Of a DNA stretch of 64,000 nt, positions 26,818-35,154 are shown in pieces. This stretch comes from Herminiimonas sp. Lineage in GTDB: Bacteria; Pseudomonadota; Gammaproteobacteria; Burkholderiales; Burkholderiaceae_D. Positions within the stretch are counted from its first letter, which is position 1, and each line of letters opens with the position of its first letter. The position numbers were made by a program, and so were the translations under genes. The notes under the pieces are model-generated. The model was not told the origin of the DNA. It saw nothing but the letters and a program-made list of their open reading frames with translations, and made no database searches. Location: assembly GCA_028292265.1 (NCBI GenBank), contig JAQGMR010000050.1:1-64000 (forward strand). Direction: 5' to 3'.

Positions 26818-27582
26818 ATGAGCCTCTTGCCCCAACAGCTGGACCAATTCCAAACCGACGGGTTTCTCGTCCTGAAGGCGCGCGTAACACCTGATCGCTG
26901 CGAAGCAATGCTGGGCGTTACGCTGGACCATCTTGCACGCGCTGTGCCGCCGATCGAGTTCGAAGCCGAGGTCGGCTATCCCGGTGCTCCGGAATCGCTC
27001 GATGCCCCTGGTGGGCGAACCGCACGACGTTTGCGCAATGCCCATGGCCGGGCTGAATGCTTTCGCAACTGGGCTGGTGAACCAGCCCTTGTCGGTGAAC
27101 TGGCGCAACTGCTTGGCGAGGACGTCATCCTGTCGCTGGCCCACCATAACTGCGTGATGACCAAGCACCCGCACTTCGGCACCGCGACGGGCTGGCACCG
27201 CGATATCCGCTATTGGTCCTACGGTCGCAACAATCTGATTTCGAGCTGGCTCGCGCTAGGCGAAGAAACTACGGAGAACGGCGCACTGCGCTTCATCCCG
27301 GGATCGCATCTCCTGAATATCAAGTCCGGCCAACTCGATGACCTGGATTTCCTCCGTCCTGAACTACCGGAGAACCAGGCGCTGTTTGCGCGCGGCGTGA
27401 CGCCAACGTTGCAAGCGGGCGACGTGGTGCTGTTCCACAGTGGCCTGTTTCATGCGGCAGGCCGAAACGAGACCGAGCGGATGAAGGCCTCGGTGGTATT
27501 TGCGTATCGCGGAAAGTCGAATCCGCCCTTGCCTGGATCCCGATCCGCCACGGCTGGCGAAGTGGAATTGGGCGGCGGCTGA
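26818..27582 (+). CDS. Phytanoyl-CoA dioxygenase (PhyH) family protein
   Basis: A 254-residue non-haem Fe(II)/2-oxoglutarate oxygenase. The iron triad is visible as His127-x-Asp129 (GWHRDI) and distal His212 (LFHAAGRN), with Arg-containing ENGALRFIPGSHLL as the conserved core segment. Family members hydroxylate varied small molecules, so the substrate is unknown. It is flanked by convergent and divergent genes (MAPEG upstream on minus, ROK downstream on minus), thus monocistronic. No strong ribosome binding site precedes the ATG at 26818. Confidence 0.86.
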   Translation: MSLLPQQLDQFQTDGFLVLKARVTPDRCEAMLGVTLDHLARAVPPIEFEAEVGYPGAPESLDAPGGRTARRLRNAHGRAECFRNWAGEPALVGELAQLLGEDVILSLAHHNCVMTKHPHFGTATGWHRDIRYWSYGRNNLISSWLALGEETTENGALRFIPGSHLLNIKSGQLDDLDFLRPELPENQALFARGVTPTLQAGDVVLFHSGLFHAAGRNETERMKASVVFAYRGKSNPPLPGSRSATAGEVELGGG

Positions 27583-27594
27583 GGCGGGCTTGAC

Positions 27595-28584
27595 CTAAAC
27601 CTTCAAAGATTCCCAGGGCCGGGTGTTCCGCCACGGCGCCACCCACTCAGGCGGCATTACGAGGCTGAGCGCACCAATGTCGGCCACCAGCGAACCAAGG
27701 GCCGCCGAAATCACGGAGACGTCTTGCGTTAGCGCCGGCAGCCGGCTCTCGATCTCCCTCTGCACGATTGGCGCCAGCCAGTCGCCGTGATGCTGCCAGA
27801 CGCTGCCGCCCAGCACGAACACACTGGTGTCCAAAGTAACAGCGACGTTATACAAGCCCCGGCCAAACCACCGGGCCGCTTCCAGCGCTTCGGCATGCGC
27901 GGCCGGGTCGCCGTTGCGCGCCGCCAGGAAAATTTCCGGTGCGGGCCGTTGCAAACGCTTGCCGATATTGCGGCCCGAAATCAGGCCCTCCAGGTCGCCG
28001 CGATTGCCGCAGCCGCAGACTGCGTCGGAATGATCGGAGAGGAGCATGTGTCCCGCATGCCCAGCGTTTCCGTTCTTGCCATGCAGGATGTGCCCATCCA
28101 CGCACAGGCCGAAGCCGACACCGGTGCTCCATGTGACATACACGCAGTCTGGCTCATCTTGAACGGCCCCAAAGCTGCGTTCGGCGGACAAGGCCGCGAC
28201 GCAGTCGTTTTCAATCACCACATGCGGAAACTGCTCGCGCAGCACCGCTTCCAGCGGAATGATGTCCCAGTCATTCGGCAGATCGTCAGAGCGGCTGCGC
28301 GCGCCGCAGATGTTGGGCGTGGCAAGACCGAGCTTGCCGTCAATGCACGCGAACGGCCCCGCTGAACTGACTCCCACACGGTCAAGTGCGGAGAGGTCCA
28401 GCCCTGCCTGTTCACATACCGTACGCAACATTGCCAGCGTTTGCTCCGGTAAAGCCCGTATCTCGCCAGTCTTGCAGGTTGGCGCGGTAATACGGGCCAG
28501 CGGGCGATCTCCATCCGCAACGATCGCCGTCACCTTGGTGCCACCGATGTCCAGTCCGCCGATGTAGTTGGGTTGGGTATTCAC
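27595..28584 (-). CDS. ROK-family sugar kinase
   Basis: A 329-residue ATP-dependent sugar kinase (glucokinase/fructokinase-like). The phosphate-1 motif GGLDIGGTKVTAIVAD is at the N-terminus. The catalytic Asp lies in VVIENDCVAALSAE, and the ATP-binding stretch is YVTWSTGVGFGLCVDG. The zinc motif normally CxCGxxGCxE reads CGCGNRGDLE, so the third Cys is Asp. The start is a GTG at 28584 with an AGGCGGA upstream; the frame to 28743 adds 53 residues without family similarity. It lies 165 bases downstream of the GH15 trehalose-module gene and may feed released glucose to glycolysis (inference). Confidence 0.86.
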   Translation of the reverse strand: MNTQPNYIGGLDIGGTKVTAIVADGDRPLARITAPTCKTGEIRALPEQTLAMLRTVCEQAGLDLSALDRVGVSSAGPFACIDGKLGLATPNICGARSRSDDLPNDWDIIPLEAVLREQFPHVVIENDCVAALSAERSFGAVQDEPDCVYVTWSTGVGFGLCVDGHILHGKNGNAGHAGHMLLSDHSDAVCGCGNRGDLEGLISGRNIGKRLQRPAPEIFLAARNGDPAAHAEALEAARWFGRGLYNVAVTLDTSVFVLGGSVWQHHGDWLAPIVQREIESRLPALTQDVSVISAALGSLVADIGALSLVMPPEWVAPWRNTRPWESLKV

Positions 28585-28749
28585 GTCAGTCGGTCCGCCT
28601 GTTATCGCTGTCGCGCGGGGCGCAGCCTTGATTGATGGAGCCTTGCATGATGGCGGACCGGGCTGCGGCACGCAGAATGTCCCGTGGCACAGGTCGCATG
28701 CCGAAGCCCAGGTGTCACACGGTATCCGGCAAGCGTGTACCACCCGCTA

Positions 28750-30555
28750 CTAGTAAGCCTTGTCCCATGAAATGCTCAAGCGGGAAGCACACTGTATCAG
28801 TCCCACCATGCTGTAGGTTTGCGGAAAATTGCCCCACATCTCGCCCGTGTCAGAGGCAACGTCTTCGGACAAAAGGCCAAGATGGTTGCGCCGCGCCAGG
28901 ACCTTCTCGAACAACTCGCGGGCGCGCTCCTTCTGGCCCATCTGGGATAACGCGAGGATCCACCAAAGCGTACACACAAGGAAGGCGGTTTCCGGCAGCC
29001 CGAAATCGTCTTCCTCGTCATACCTCAACAAGAAATCACCTCGCAACAAATGCTTTTCGACCGCCGCAACGGTGCCGATAAAGCGTGGGTCGTCCGGCTG
29101 CAGGAACTGAAATTCCGCCATCAGCAGCAGGCTCGCGTCGAGGCGTTCGCCACCGAAGGTCGATACAAAGCTGTTCAGTTCCGGATTCCAGGAGTGCGTG
29201 CAAACTTCTTCGTGGATCCGCCGAGCATGCCCCTTCCATACTGCGGCGCGCTCATGCAATTCGAGCCGGCGCGCAATGGCAGCAAGTCGGTCGCATGCGG
29301 CCCAGCACATGATCGTGGAGAAGGTGTGCACCCGGCGCGCCCCACGCAGTTCCCAAATGCCGGCATCGGGCACGTTGTAATTGCGGACCGCTTCTTCGCC
29401 AAGGCGCTCCAGGTCGTTGAACATCTGGTGGCCGGCGGGCCGCTCAAGGCGCGAATCAAAGAACGCGTGGGTGCTGGCCATGACTGCGGCGCCAAAAACG
29501 TCGTTTTGAATCTGGTTGTAGGCCAGGTTGCCGACCCGCACCGGGCCCATGCCACGATATCCGGCAAGGCCGGGCGCAACCCATTCCTCAAGGGCGGCTT
29601 CGCGCCGGATGCCATAGACCGGTTGCAACGGCGCGTCCCGCGTATCGGCAATGACGTTAAGGATGTATTCGAGGTAGCGCTCCATGGTGTCCGTCGCCCC
29701 AAGCCGGTTCAACGCGTTGACCACAAAGTAGGCATCACGCAGCCAGCAATAGCGGTAATCCCAATTACGACCGCTGTGTGGCGCTTCTGGAATCGAGGTA
29801 GTGACTGCGGCAATGATGGCGCCGGTGTCGTCGAACGCATTCATCTTCAGCGTGATGGCCGAGCGGATTACGACTTCCTGCCACTCGAAGGGGATGGCGA
29901 GGTTACGCACCCACCGATGCCAGTAGGCCAAGGTTTGCTCGTAGAATGATCGACCAACTTCGCGCGGTGAGCCATTGACCGTCTCGTCCGGGCCAAGCAA
30001 AAGCGTTACCGTATCCTGCAGGAAGAAGGACCTTTCATCTGTAATCGCCGACACGGACGCATCGGTGGTCAATCGCATCGACTGCGATGAACCGGCGTAG
30101 GTGATGTGATGCGCGCCACCTCGAACCTCCGCGGCCTTGCGTCCGTAGTCGACAGCAGGACGGACCCGCAGCGCGACCCGCGGCCGTCCTGCCGTCCTGC
30201 GCACTATGCGCACCAGCATGGAGGGGCTGAACATGCGGCCGTGCAGGTGAAACCTCGGGGCAAAGTCCGTGACTTCAATGCCATTGCCAGCGTCGTCATG
30301 GAAGTTACTGACGAGGATCGCAGAGTTGCGCTCATAACTCTGGCTGACCAGCCTGCTCCCCTCAAACAACAGGTCGACAAAACCGTAGGCGCGCTCCGAT
30401 TCAATGTCCTGCCGCTGGTGTTCTCCTTGCAGCAGTGAGCAGCAAAGGGGGTCGCTATCAAAGTAGGGATAGCACCACCAGCAGATGCGGGCGTTCATAT
30501 CCACCAGAGCGCTGGTGCGCGAATTGCCGATCAGTCCGAGGTTCAGATTACTCAT
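28750..30555 (-). CDS. Glycoside hydrolase family 15 protein (glucoamylase/trehalase-like)
   Basis: A 601-residue cytoplasmic enzyme without signal peptide. The N-terminal beta-sandwich (1-220) begins NLGLIGNSRTSALVDMNARICWWCYP. The (alpha/alpha)6 catalytic domain includes RNWDYRYCWLRDAYF. Probable general acid is Glu402 (DAGIWELRG), and probable base is Glu572 (TGEMWGNFPQTYS). Bacterial GH15 proteins of this form are trehalases or glucoamylases. It sits 100 bases downstream of otsB, and all three genes run in the same direction, so it probably hydrolyses trehalose or glucans in balance with OtsA/OtsB. Confidence 0.9.
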   Translation of the reverse strand: MSNLNLGLIGNSRTSALVDMNARICWWCYPYFDSDPLCCSLLQGEHQRQDIESERAYGFVDLLFEGSRLVSQSYERNSAILVSNFHDDAGNGIEVTDFAPRFHLHGRMFSPSMLVRIVRRTAGRPRVALRVRPAVDYGRKAAEVRGGAHHITYAGSSQSMRLTTDASVSAITDERSFFLQDTVTLLLGPDETVNGSPREVGRSFYEQTLAYWHRWVRNLAIPFEWQEVVIRSAITLKMNAFDDTGAIIAAVTTSIPEAPHSGRNWDYRYCWLRDAYFVVNALNRLGATDTMERYLEYILNVIADTRDAPLQPVYGIRREAALEEWVAPGLAGYRGMGPVRVGNLAYNQIQNDVFGAAVMASTHAFFDSRLERPAGHQMFNDLERLGEEAVRNYNVPDAGIWELRGARRVHTFSTIMCWAACDRLAAIARRLELHERAAVWKGHARRIHEEVCTHSWNPELNSFVSTFGGERLDASLLLMAEFQFLQPDDPRFIGTVAAVEKHLLRGDFLLRYDEEDDFGLPETAFLVCTLWWILALSQMGQKERARELFEKVLARRNHLGLLSEDVASDTGEMWGNFPQTYSMVGLIQCASRLSISWDKAY

Positions 30556-30655
30556 GCGCGATTCCTGTAATGCCTGGCGCCAATTTGGCGCGCGATGGCG
30601 GTCAATAATCTTTGTCTCGTCGTGCCCATGGGCGCGGCCAGGGCGGTCCCTGGAT

Positions 30656-31468
30656 TCAACCGCCCACGTTCGAGGCCGTATTGCGAAGCTGATGCGGGTC
30701 AGCGTTGGAAAGTCGGGAAATCAGGTCGTCCAGAAGAACGATTACATCCTGCCATTGCGGCAGGTAGCAGGCTGCGGCACTATGCGTCGCCGGCTCGATG
30801 CGGATCGAGAGCAGGTCCGGTCGCTGGAGGCGAAACACGTCTTCATCGGTGACGTCGTCGCCCACGTAAATGACACAGGGCGCGGCACTTATGCGCATCA
30901 GTTGCTGTAGCGCGCTACCCTTGTCGGCCGCGTTGGGTGGCAGCAGGCTGAATACCGATTTCCCGGCAATGACGCGCGCCTCCGGCGCCACTTGAGAAAA
31001 CAGATGCTCCAGTCGCCCTTCCGTTTGGTGCGGATCCGGCGTGTCCCGATAGTGCACAGAGAGGGAGTAGCCCTTGTTCTCCACCCAGACGCGTGGATCG
31101 AAGCCATCGTCATGCAATGCGGTCCGGATCGCATGCTCCCACCGGCGACAAAGGGTCAGGTATTGCGCGCTACTTTCTTCGCAGCCCGGCACACCTTCAA
31201 GGCCGTGATTCCCGACCAAATAGGCTGGCTCGAAACGCAGACGCGGGCGGATATCTTCGAGGGAGCGACCGGTCAGGATCGCGACGGGCGTCAGGGCAGA
31301 GAGCTTGACGAGCGACTCATACACTTCTGGCGTGAGATGTGCGCGATCCGGTTCGGGGACGATCGCTGAAAGCGTTCCATCAAAATCGAATACGCAGAGC
31401 AGGCCTGGCTGGACAATCTGATCCAGCCGCCGTATGCCCTCCGGCGAGAACAGGGAAATCATCGTCAC
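30656..31468 (-). CDS. otsB: Trehalose-6-phosphate phosphatase
   Basis: A 270-residue HAD-type phosphatase. The nucleophile motif is FDFDGTLS (Asp28, Asp30), followed by TPVAILTGRSLEDIRPRL, with the cap domain and the final acidic motif YVGDDVTDEDVF. It removes phosphate from trehalose-6-phosphate. Its start overlaps the otsA stop by 4 bases, so translation is coupled to otsA. Confidence 0.94.
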   Translation of the reverse strand: MTMISLFSPEGIRRLDQIVQPGLLCVFDFDGTLSAIVPEPDRAHLTPEVYESLVKLSALTPVAILTGRSLEDIRPRLRFEPAYLVGNHGLEGVPGCEESSAQYLTLCRRWEHAIRTALHDDGFDPRVWVENKGYSLSVHYRDTPDPHQTEGRLEHLFSQVAPEARVIAGKSVFSLLPPNAADKGSALQQLMRISAAPCVIYVGDDVTDEDVFRLQRPDLLSIRIEPATHSAAACYLPQWQDVIVLLDDLISRLSNADPHQLRNTASNVGG

Positions 31469-33777
31469 ACCACCCTGCGCAGCGACTTCCTGCTATGCGA
31501 GTGAATCTTGGCGGTGATGCGTTCTCGCCGACGCAGGCGCGCCGCGTCCAGCAGCATGCGCCCGGCCCAGCGATAGACGTTGAAATCCTTTACCAGCGTG
31601 CGCATGCTGCGCATTCTTTCCCGCTGCTCTACCTCTGGCATCGTCACGGCGCGGTACAGTGCCTCGGCGCCTTGCTCGATGTGGTACGGGTTGATGATCA
31701 GCGCCTCAAGCAGCTCGCGGGCAGCGCCGGTGAACTGCGAGAGGATCAGCACGCCGCGCTCATCGTCGCGCGCTGCAATGAACTCCTTTGCGACCAGGTT
31801 CATCCCGTCGTGCAGGCTGGTCACCATGCAGACATCGCAGGCACGATAGTAGCGATTCACCTGGTCCGACTCATAATGCTCGATCTTGAGAAGCACCGGC
31901 AGGTAGCTGCCACTGGAAAACCGGGTGTTGATGCGCTGCGCGAGGGTACGAACCCGCGCTTCCAGGTTCTGGTATTCATCCAGTGAGGAGCGGCTTGGCG
32001 CCGCGATCTGCACCAGGGAAAACTTGCCCACCAGGTTGGGATGCAGTTCCAGCATCCGCTCCAGCGCCTGCAGGCGCTCCATGATGCCCTTCGTGTAGTC
32101 GAGACGGTCCACCCCAATGCCAAGCATATGGTTGTCCGGCAGCCCAAGTTCACGCCGGACTGATACACGGCACTCGGCCACTGGAGCTTGCTCCTCGTTG
32201 TCCGGCCACGCGATCGAGATCGGGTAAGGCTCCACCTGCGTCAGTTCTCCGCCATAGGAAATGGTCGACGCTTCGTGTTCAATGCGCGTCTCAAGATAAC
32301 GGTCGACCGTTTCAAGGAAGTTCTTGCAATGGAATGGCGTGTGGAAACCCAGCAGCGTATTGCCGAGCAGGCCTTCCAGAATTTCTTCGCGCCACGGGCA
32401 GATGCCGAACGACTCGGGATTTGGCCAGGGTATATGCCAGAACATGATGATGGTGGCCTTCGGGAGTTTCTCGCGCACCATGCGTGGCAACAGCGCGAAG
32501 TGATAGTCCTGCACCAGAACCACCGGATCGTCGGTATTTGCTTCGGCGACGACGGCATCGGCAAAGCGCTGATTTACAGCGACGTACTGATCCCAGTCGG
32601 TGGACCGAAATACCGGTCGCACATGGGCGATATGGCACAAGGGCCACAAGCCTTCGTTGGAAAAGCCGTAATAGTAGCCAGCCTCTTCTTCCTTCGAAAG
32701 CCAGACCCTGCGCAAGGTATAGGCCGGCTTCTTCGGCGGCACGGGAACACGATCATTGCGGTCCACGGTTTCGCGGTCCGCCGAGCCGCCGCCGTGCGCA
32801 ATCCAGGTGCCAGAGCAGGCGCGCATTACCGGCTCAACGGCAGTTACCAGCCCACTCGCGGGCCGACGCACCTCGATGCCGTTTGCGGTGTGCGTGTGAA
32901 TGTATGGCTCGCGGTTCGACACCACCAACACTTCATCGCCTGCCAATTCGTCATGCAGCAGGGAGCGCAGCTTTGCGGGGGTCCAGTCTTGCGGCGAACT
33001 CTCCTGCCCCCTCCGGTCCACGTTGTACTCGTGCAGCAGGGCGCGCAGGTCACCTACCAGCGGCTGAATCTCCGGCGGCGTCTCCGAGCGGGAGCTTGGG
33101 CCGGGGGTGCCGCCTCGCTTCAGGATGCCCTTCACCGCATCGACCCATCCGCGCCAGCTGAGGTGCGCGACGAACACCGTGATGAGCGAGATGACCACCG
33201 CGAGCAAGGCAAACAGCACAATAACGTAGCGGCGTGTTTCGGCGCTGCGATGCTCGATGTAGCTCATGTCATGCACAAGTACCAGCTTGCCGAGATAGTT
33301 GCGGTTCTCCATCAGCCGGCTCTCCGTTACATGCACGGTGCCGCCCGGCAAATCGACCAGCGACTGACGAAAATCAGTTTGCCCAACGACGTCGCTTCGG
33401 CATCCGAGAACCTGCGGATAAGTCGCCGTGCGGTAAAGCAATTTGCCCGTTGGATCGCAGAAGGCCAATGCAAACAGCCGACCGTCCTGAACCGAGCGAT
33501 CGAATAGCTGCGTGATTTTTTTTTGCGCGTGTTCCGGCACGTATTCAGCGAGAGGTTCGTGAAGGGCACTGGCAAGCATTTGAGATCGCGCGTCGAGATC
33601 GCGCACGAACCAGCGCAAGGTCATTTCATCCACGAGCGGAACGACCGCATACGCGAATAGGGCCAGCACCAATGCCAGCGGCAGAACAAAGCGGAGAGAA
33701 AGTCTAAAAGAGCGGAGCGGCATTATTTTTTGTGAATGAGACGAAATATTTATCAGGGTGCCTTCACTCGGCTGCAT
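31465..33777 (-). CDS. otsA: Trehalose-6-phosphate synthase with N-terminal membrane sensor
   Basis: A 770-residue fusion. Two membrane helices (about 22-46 and 182-204) frame a ~135-residue periplasmic segment. It resembles a sensor domain of the kind found in signalling proteins (LALAFCDPTGKLLYRTATYP; GTVHVTESRLMENRNYLGKLVLVHDM). A short HAMP-like linker follows. The GT20 domain starts near residue 278 (VLVVSNREPYIH), with VQDYHFALLPRMVR, FWHIPWPNPE, VDRLDYTKGI and the nucleotide-binding end SLHDGMNLVAKEF. It joins UDP-glucose and glucose-6-phosphate. Start at ATG 33777 (weak GGAAA); a GTG at 33789 and an ATG at 33723 are alternatives. The periplasmic input could let outside conditions tune trehalose synthesis. 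Confidence 0.92.
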   Translation of the reverse strand: MQPSEGTLINISSHSQKIMPLRSFRLSLRFVLPLALVLALFAYAVVPLVDEMTLRWFVRDLDARSQMLASALHEPLAEYVPEHAQKKITQLFDRSVQDGRLFALAFCDPTGKLLYRTATYPQVLGCRSDVVGQTDFRQSLVDLPGGTVHVTESRLMENRNYLGKLVLVHDMSYIEHRSAETRRYVIVLFALLAVVISLITVFVAHLSWRGWVDAVKGILKRGGTPGPSSRSETPPEIQPLVGDLRALLHEYNVDRRGQESSPQDWTPAKLRSLLHDELAGDEVLVVSNREPYIHTHTANGIEVRRPASGLVTAVEPVMRACSGTWIAHGGGSADRETVDRNDRVPVPPKKPAYTLRRVWLSKEEEAGYYYGFSNEGLWPLCHIAHVRPVFRSTDWDQYVAVNQRFADAVVAEANTDDPVVLVQDYHFALLPRMVREKLPKATIIMFWHIPWPNPESFGICPWREEILEGLLGNTLLGFHTPFHCKNFLETVDRYLETRIEHEASTISYGGELTQVEPYPISIAWPDNEEQAPVAECRVSVRRELGLPDNHMLGIGVDRLDYTKGIMERLQALERMLELHPNLVGKFSLVQIAAPSRSSLDEYQNLEARVRTLAQRINTRFSSGSYLPVLLKIEHYESDQVNRYYRACDVCMVTSLHDGMNLVAKEFIAARDDERGVLILSQFTGAARELLEALIINPYHIEQGAEALYRAVTMPEVEQRERMRSMRTLVKDFNVYRWAGRMLLDAARLRRRERITAKIHSHSRKSLRRVV

Positions 33778-34261
33778 GGTTTCCGACACGATGCATTGCG
33801 AAAGCTTGCAGTCATCTTTTGCGGATGCTGGCGCTGCGTCTTATCCGGATGCCTCTAACCGTGCCACCGCCGGACGTCCCACCAGCGTCCTAAAAACCGC
33901 TCGCAGAACTTGCCATGCAGTACGCGGGCAAAAAAAGCCCTCGAAGCATCGAGGGCAGAATCCATACCCTCGCAAGGCATGGCTGGAGGAACTGAAGCTT
34001 CGCCTCGCTTGCTTGCCCCTTGCCGCCTTGGTGACAAAAAGGGCCGCATTCAATCATCGGTTCTGCGACTGCGATGACCGGGTCGAGAGTCGACGCTGCA
34101 ATTAGGACAGTGCACGCAGAAATTGGTTTCGCACCGGTATTCTGAAATCCGCGGCCTTGCTGAAAACCATCACACCTGTCTTTGCTTCTTCTTCTCGCGA
34201 ACTTTCAGGCATCCGGCGAATCCGTGCTTTATATCGATCATTCTATTTTGCGAGGAAATCC
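33778..34261. other. Intergenic region between divergent otsA and PfpI genes
   Basis: About 480 bases with no credible protein gene. It must hold the promoters of otsA (minus) and the PfpI gene (plus). The notable element is a minus-strand intrinsic terminator at 33931-33956 that ends no annotated gene. Confidence 0.55.
33931..33956 (-). terminator. Orphan intrinsic terminator, possible sRNA end
   Basis: Read on minus: an 8-bp stem GCCCTCGA / TCGAGGGC with loop TGCT, followed by a run of at least six T residues. No minus-strand gene lies upstream within 300 bases; the next gene in that direction is on the plus strand. A short noncoding RNA starting around 34050-34130 would fit, but no promoter stands out. 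Confidence 0.6.
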
Positions 34262-34879
34262 ATGGCCCGTATTGACGGTAAAGAAGAACTCCTGCATGGC
34301 TTCAATGTCGCGATACTTGCGGTTGATGGTTTCGAACAGGCTGAACTGACCGGGCCGCGCGAGGCACTTGAACGCGCCGGCGCCCAGACTCGTTTGATTT
34401 CCGCGAAGCACGGCAAGGTGCAAGGGTTCAATCACGTCGATAAGGCAGACCAGTTTGACGTCAACCTCGACTTCAACGAAGCCGACCCAAACGACTTTGA
34501 TGCGGTGTTGTTACCTGGCGGGGTGGTCAATGCCGACCAGCTGAGGGTCATCCCAAAGGCCCAGGAGTTCGTCCGCGGCATGCAGGCGCAAGACAAGCCT
34601 GTCGCGGTCATTTGTCATGGCGCATGGCTTCTGGTATCGGCGGGTTTGGCGAAGGACCGGACGCTGACCAGTTGGCCCTCGCTGCAAGACGATATACGCA
34701 ACGCGGGCGGCAAGTGGGTAGATCAGGAAGTCGTGGAGGACGGCAACTGGATCAGCAGTCGCAAGCCCGCCGACATCCCGGCGTTCAACGAAAAGATGAT
34801 TGCGGCCATGTCGAGGAAGGTCCAGTCCTCCGTGCGCGGCACGGCAGATGAAAGACCGGACGTCGGCGCCACCAGCTAG
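34262..34879 (+). CDS. DJ-1/PfpI-family protein (type 1 glutamine amidotransferase-like)
   Basis: A 205-residue cytoplasmic protein of the PfpI/YhbO group. An early acidic motif GFEQAELTGPREAL contributes Glu to the active site, and the nucleophile Cys118 sits in AVICHGAWLL. The C-terminal part includes SRKPADIPAFNEKM, typical of this subgroup. Members act as deglycases, proteases or stress chaperones, and the activity is debated. The start at 34262 follows GAGGAAA; the longer frame from 34157 lacks such a site. A strong terminator follows at 34947. Confidence 0.92.
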   Translation: MARIDGKEELLHGFNVAILAVDGFEQAELTGPREALERAGAQTRLISAKHGKVQGFNHVDKADQFDVNLDFNEADPNDFDAVLLPGGVVNADQLRVIPKAQEFVRGMQAQDKPVAVICHGAWLLVSAGLAKDRTLTSWPSLQDDIRNAGGKWVDQEVVEDGNWISSRKPADIPAFNEKMIAAMSRKVQSSVRGTADERPDVGATS

Positions 34880-34946
34880 CAATCCGGCGCACGACGGCGT
34901 CAATTTCCACTGCGAACAACTCGGGCTTAATCAATCGTCAGCCTGT

Positions 34947-34980
34947 ATCGCGACCGGTTTTGCTGGTCGCGATTTTTTTC
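34947..34980 (+). terminator. Intrinsic terminator after PfpI gene
   Basis: A 9-bp stem ATCGCGACC / GGTCGCGAT (34947-34955 and 34965-34973) with a 9-base loop is followed by a run of seven T residues. It isolates the ankyrin-gene promoter downstream. Confidence 0.85.
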
Positions 34981-35054
34981 TGCGCCGGTAATCGCCCATA
35001 GTCGCCAACGCCTTCTTCACCAAATTAGCGAGGTACGAAAAACGGTTCCTGAAC

Positions 35055-35082
35055 GGAACCAATGTGCAAGCGGAATCACTCA
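35055..35082 (+). promoter_or_regulatory. hrp-box-like promoter element before ankyrin gene
   Basis: GGAACC-N15-TCACTCA. The HrpL-type ECF sigma consensus GGAACC-N15/16-CCACNNA is matched at all six -35 positions and all but the first base of the -10 block. It ends 72 bases before the preferred ATG at 35155. GAACCAA and T-Y-ACTCAT are shared at the same spacing with the element at 20622-20649. Confidence 0.55.
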
Positions 35083-35154
35083 TGCTGATTCATGGGTCCA
35101 AACCGAGGCCTCCCGCCGAAGCGCCGGACCGACAATCGCCCCAAAAGGAAAAGC

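Noticed and set aside
26638-27198. N-terminal extension of the MAPEG frame.
   Set aside because: It runs over the plus-strand PhyH gene and adds ~190 residues that no MAPEG protein has.
29050-29949. Long plus-strand frame opposite the GH15 gene.
   Set aside because: The GH15 frame has both catalytic Glu motifs and the correct length; the opposite frame has no family features.
32188-33507. Long plus-strand frame opposite otsA.
   Set aside because: Translation is Arg/Gly/His-rich without motifs; the minus strand encodes a complete GT20 enzyme.
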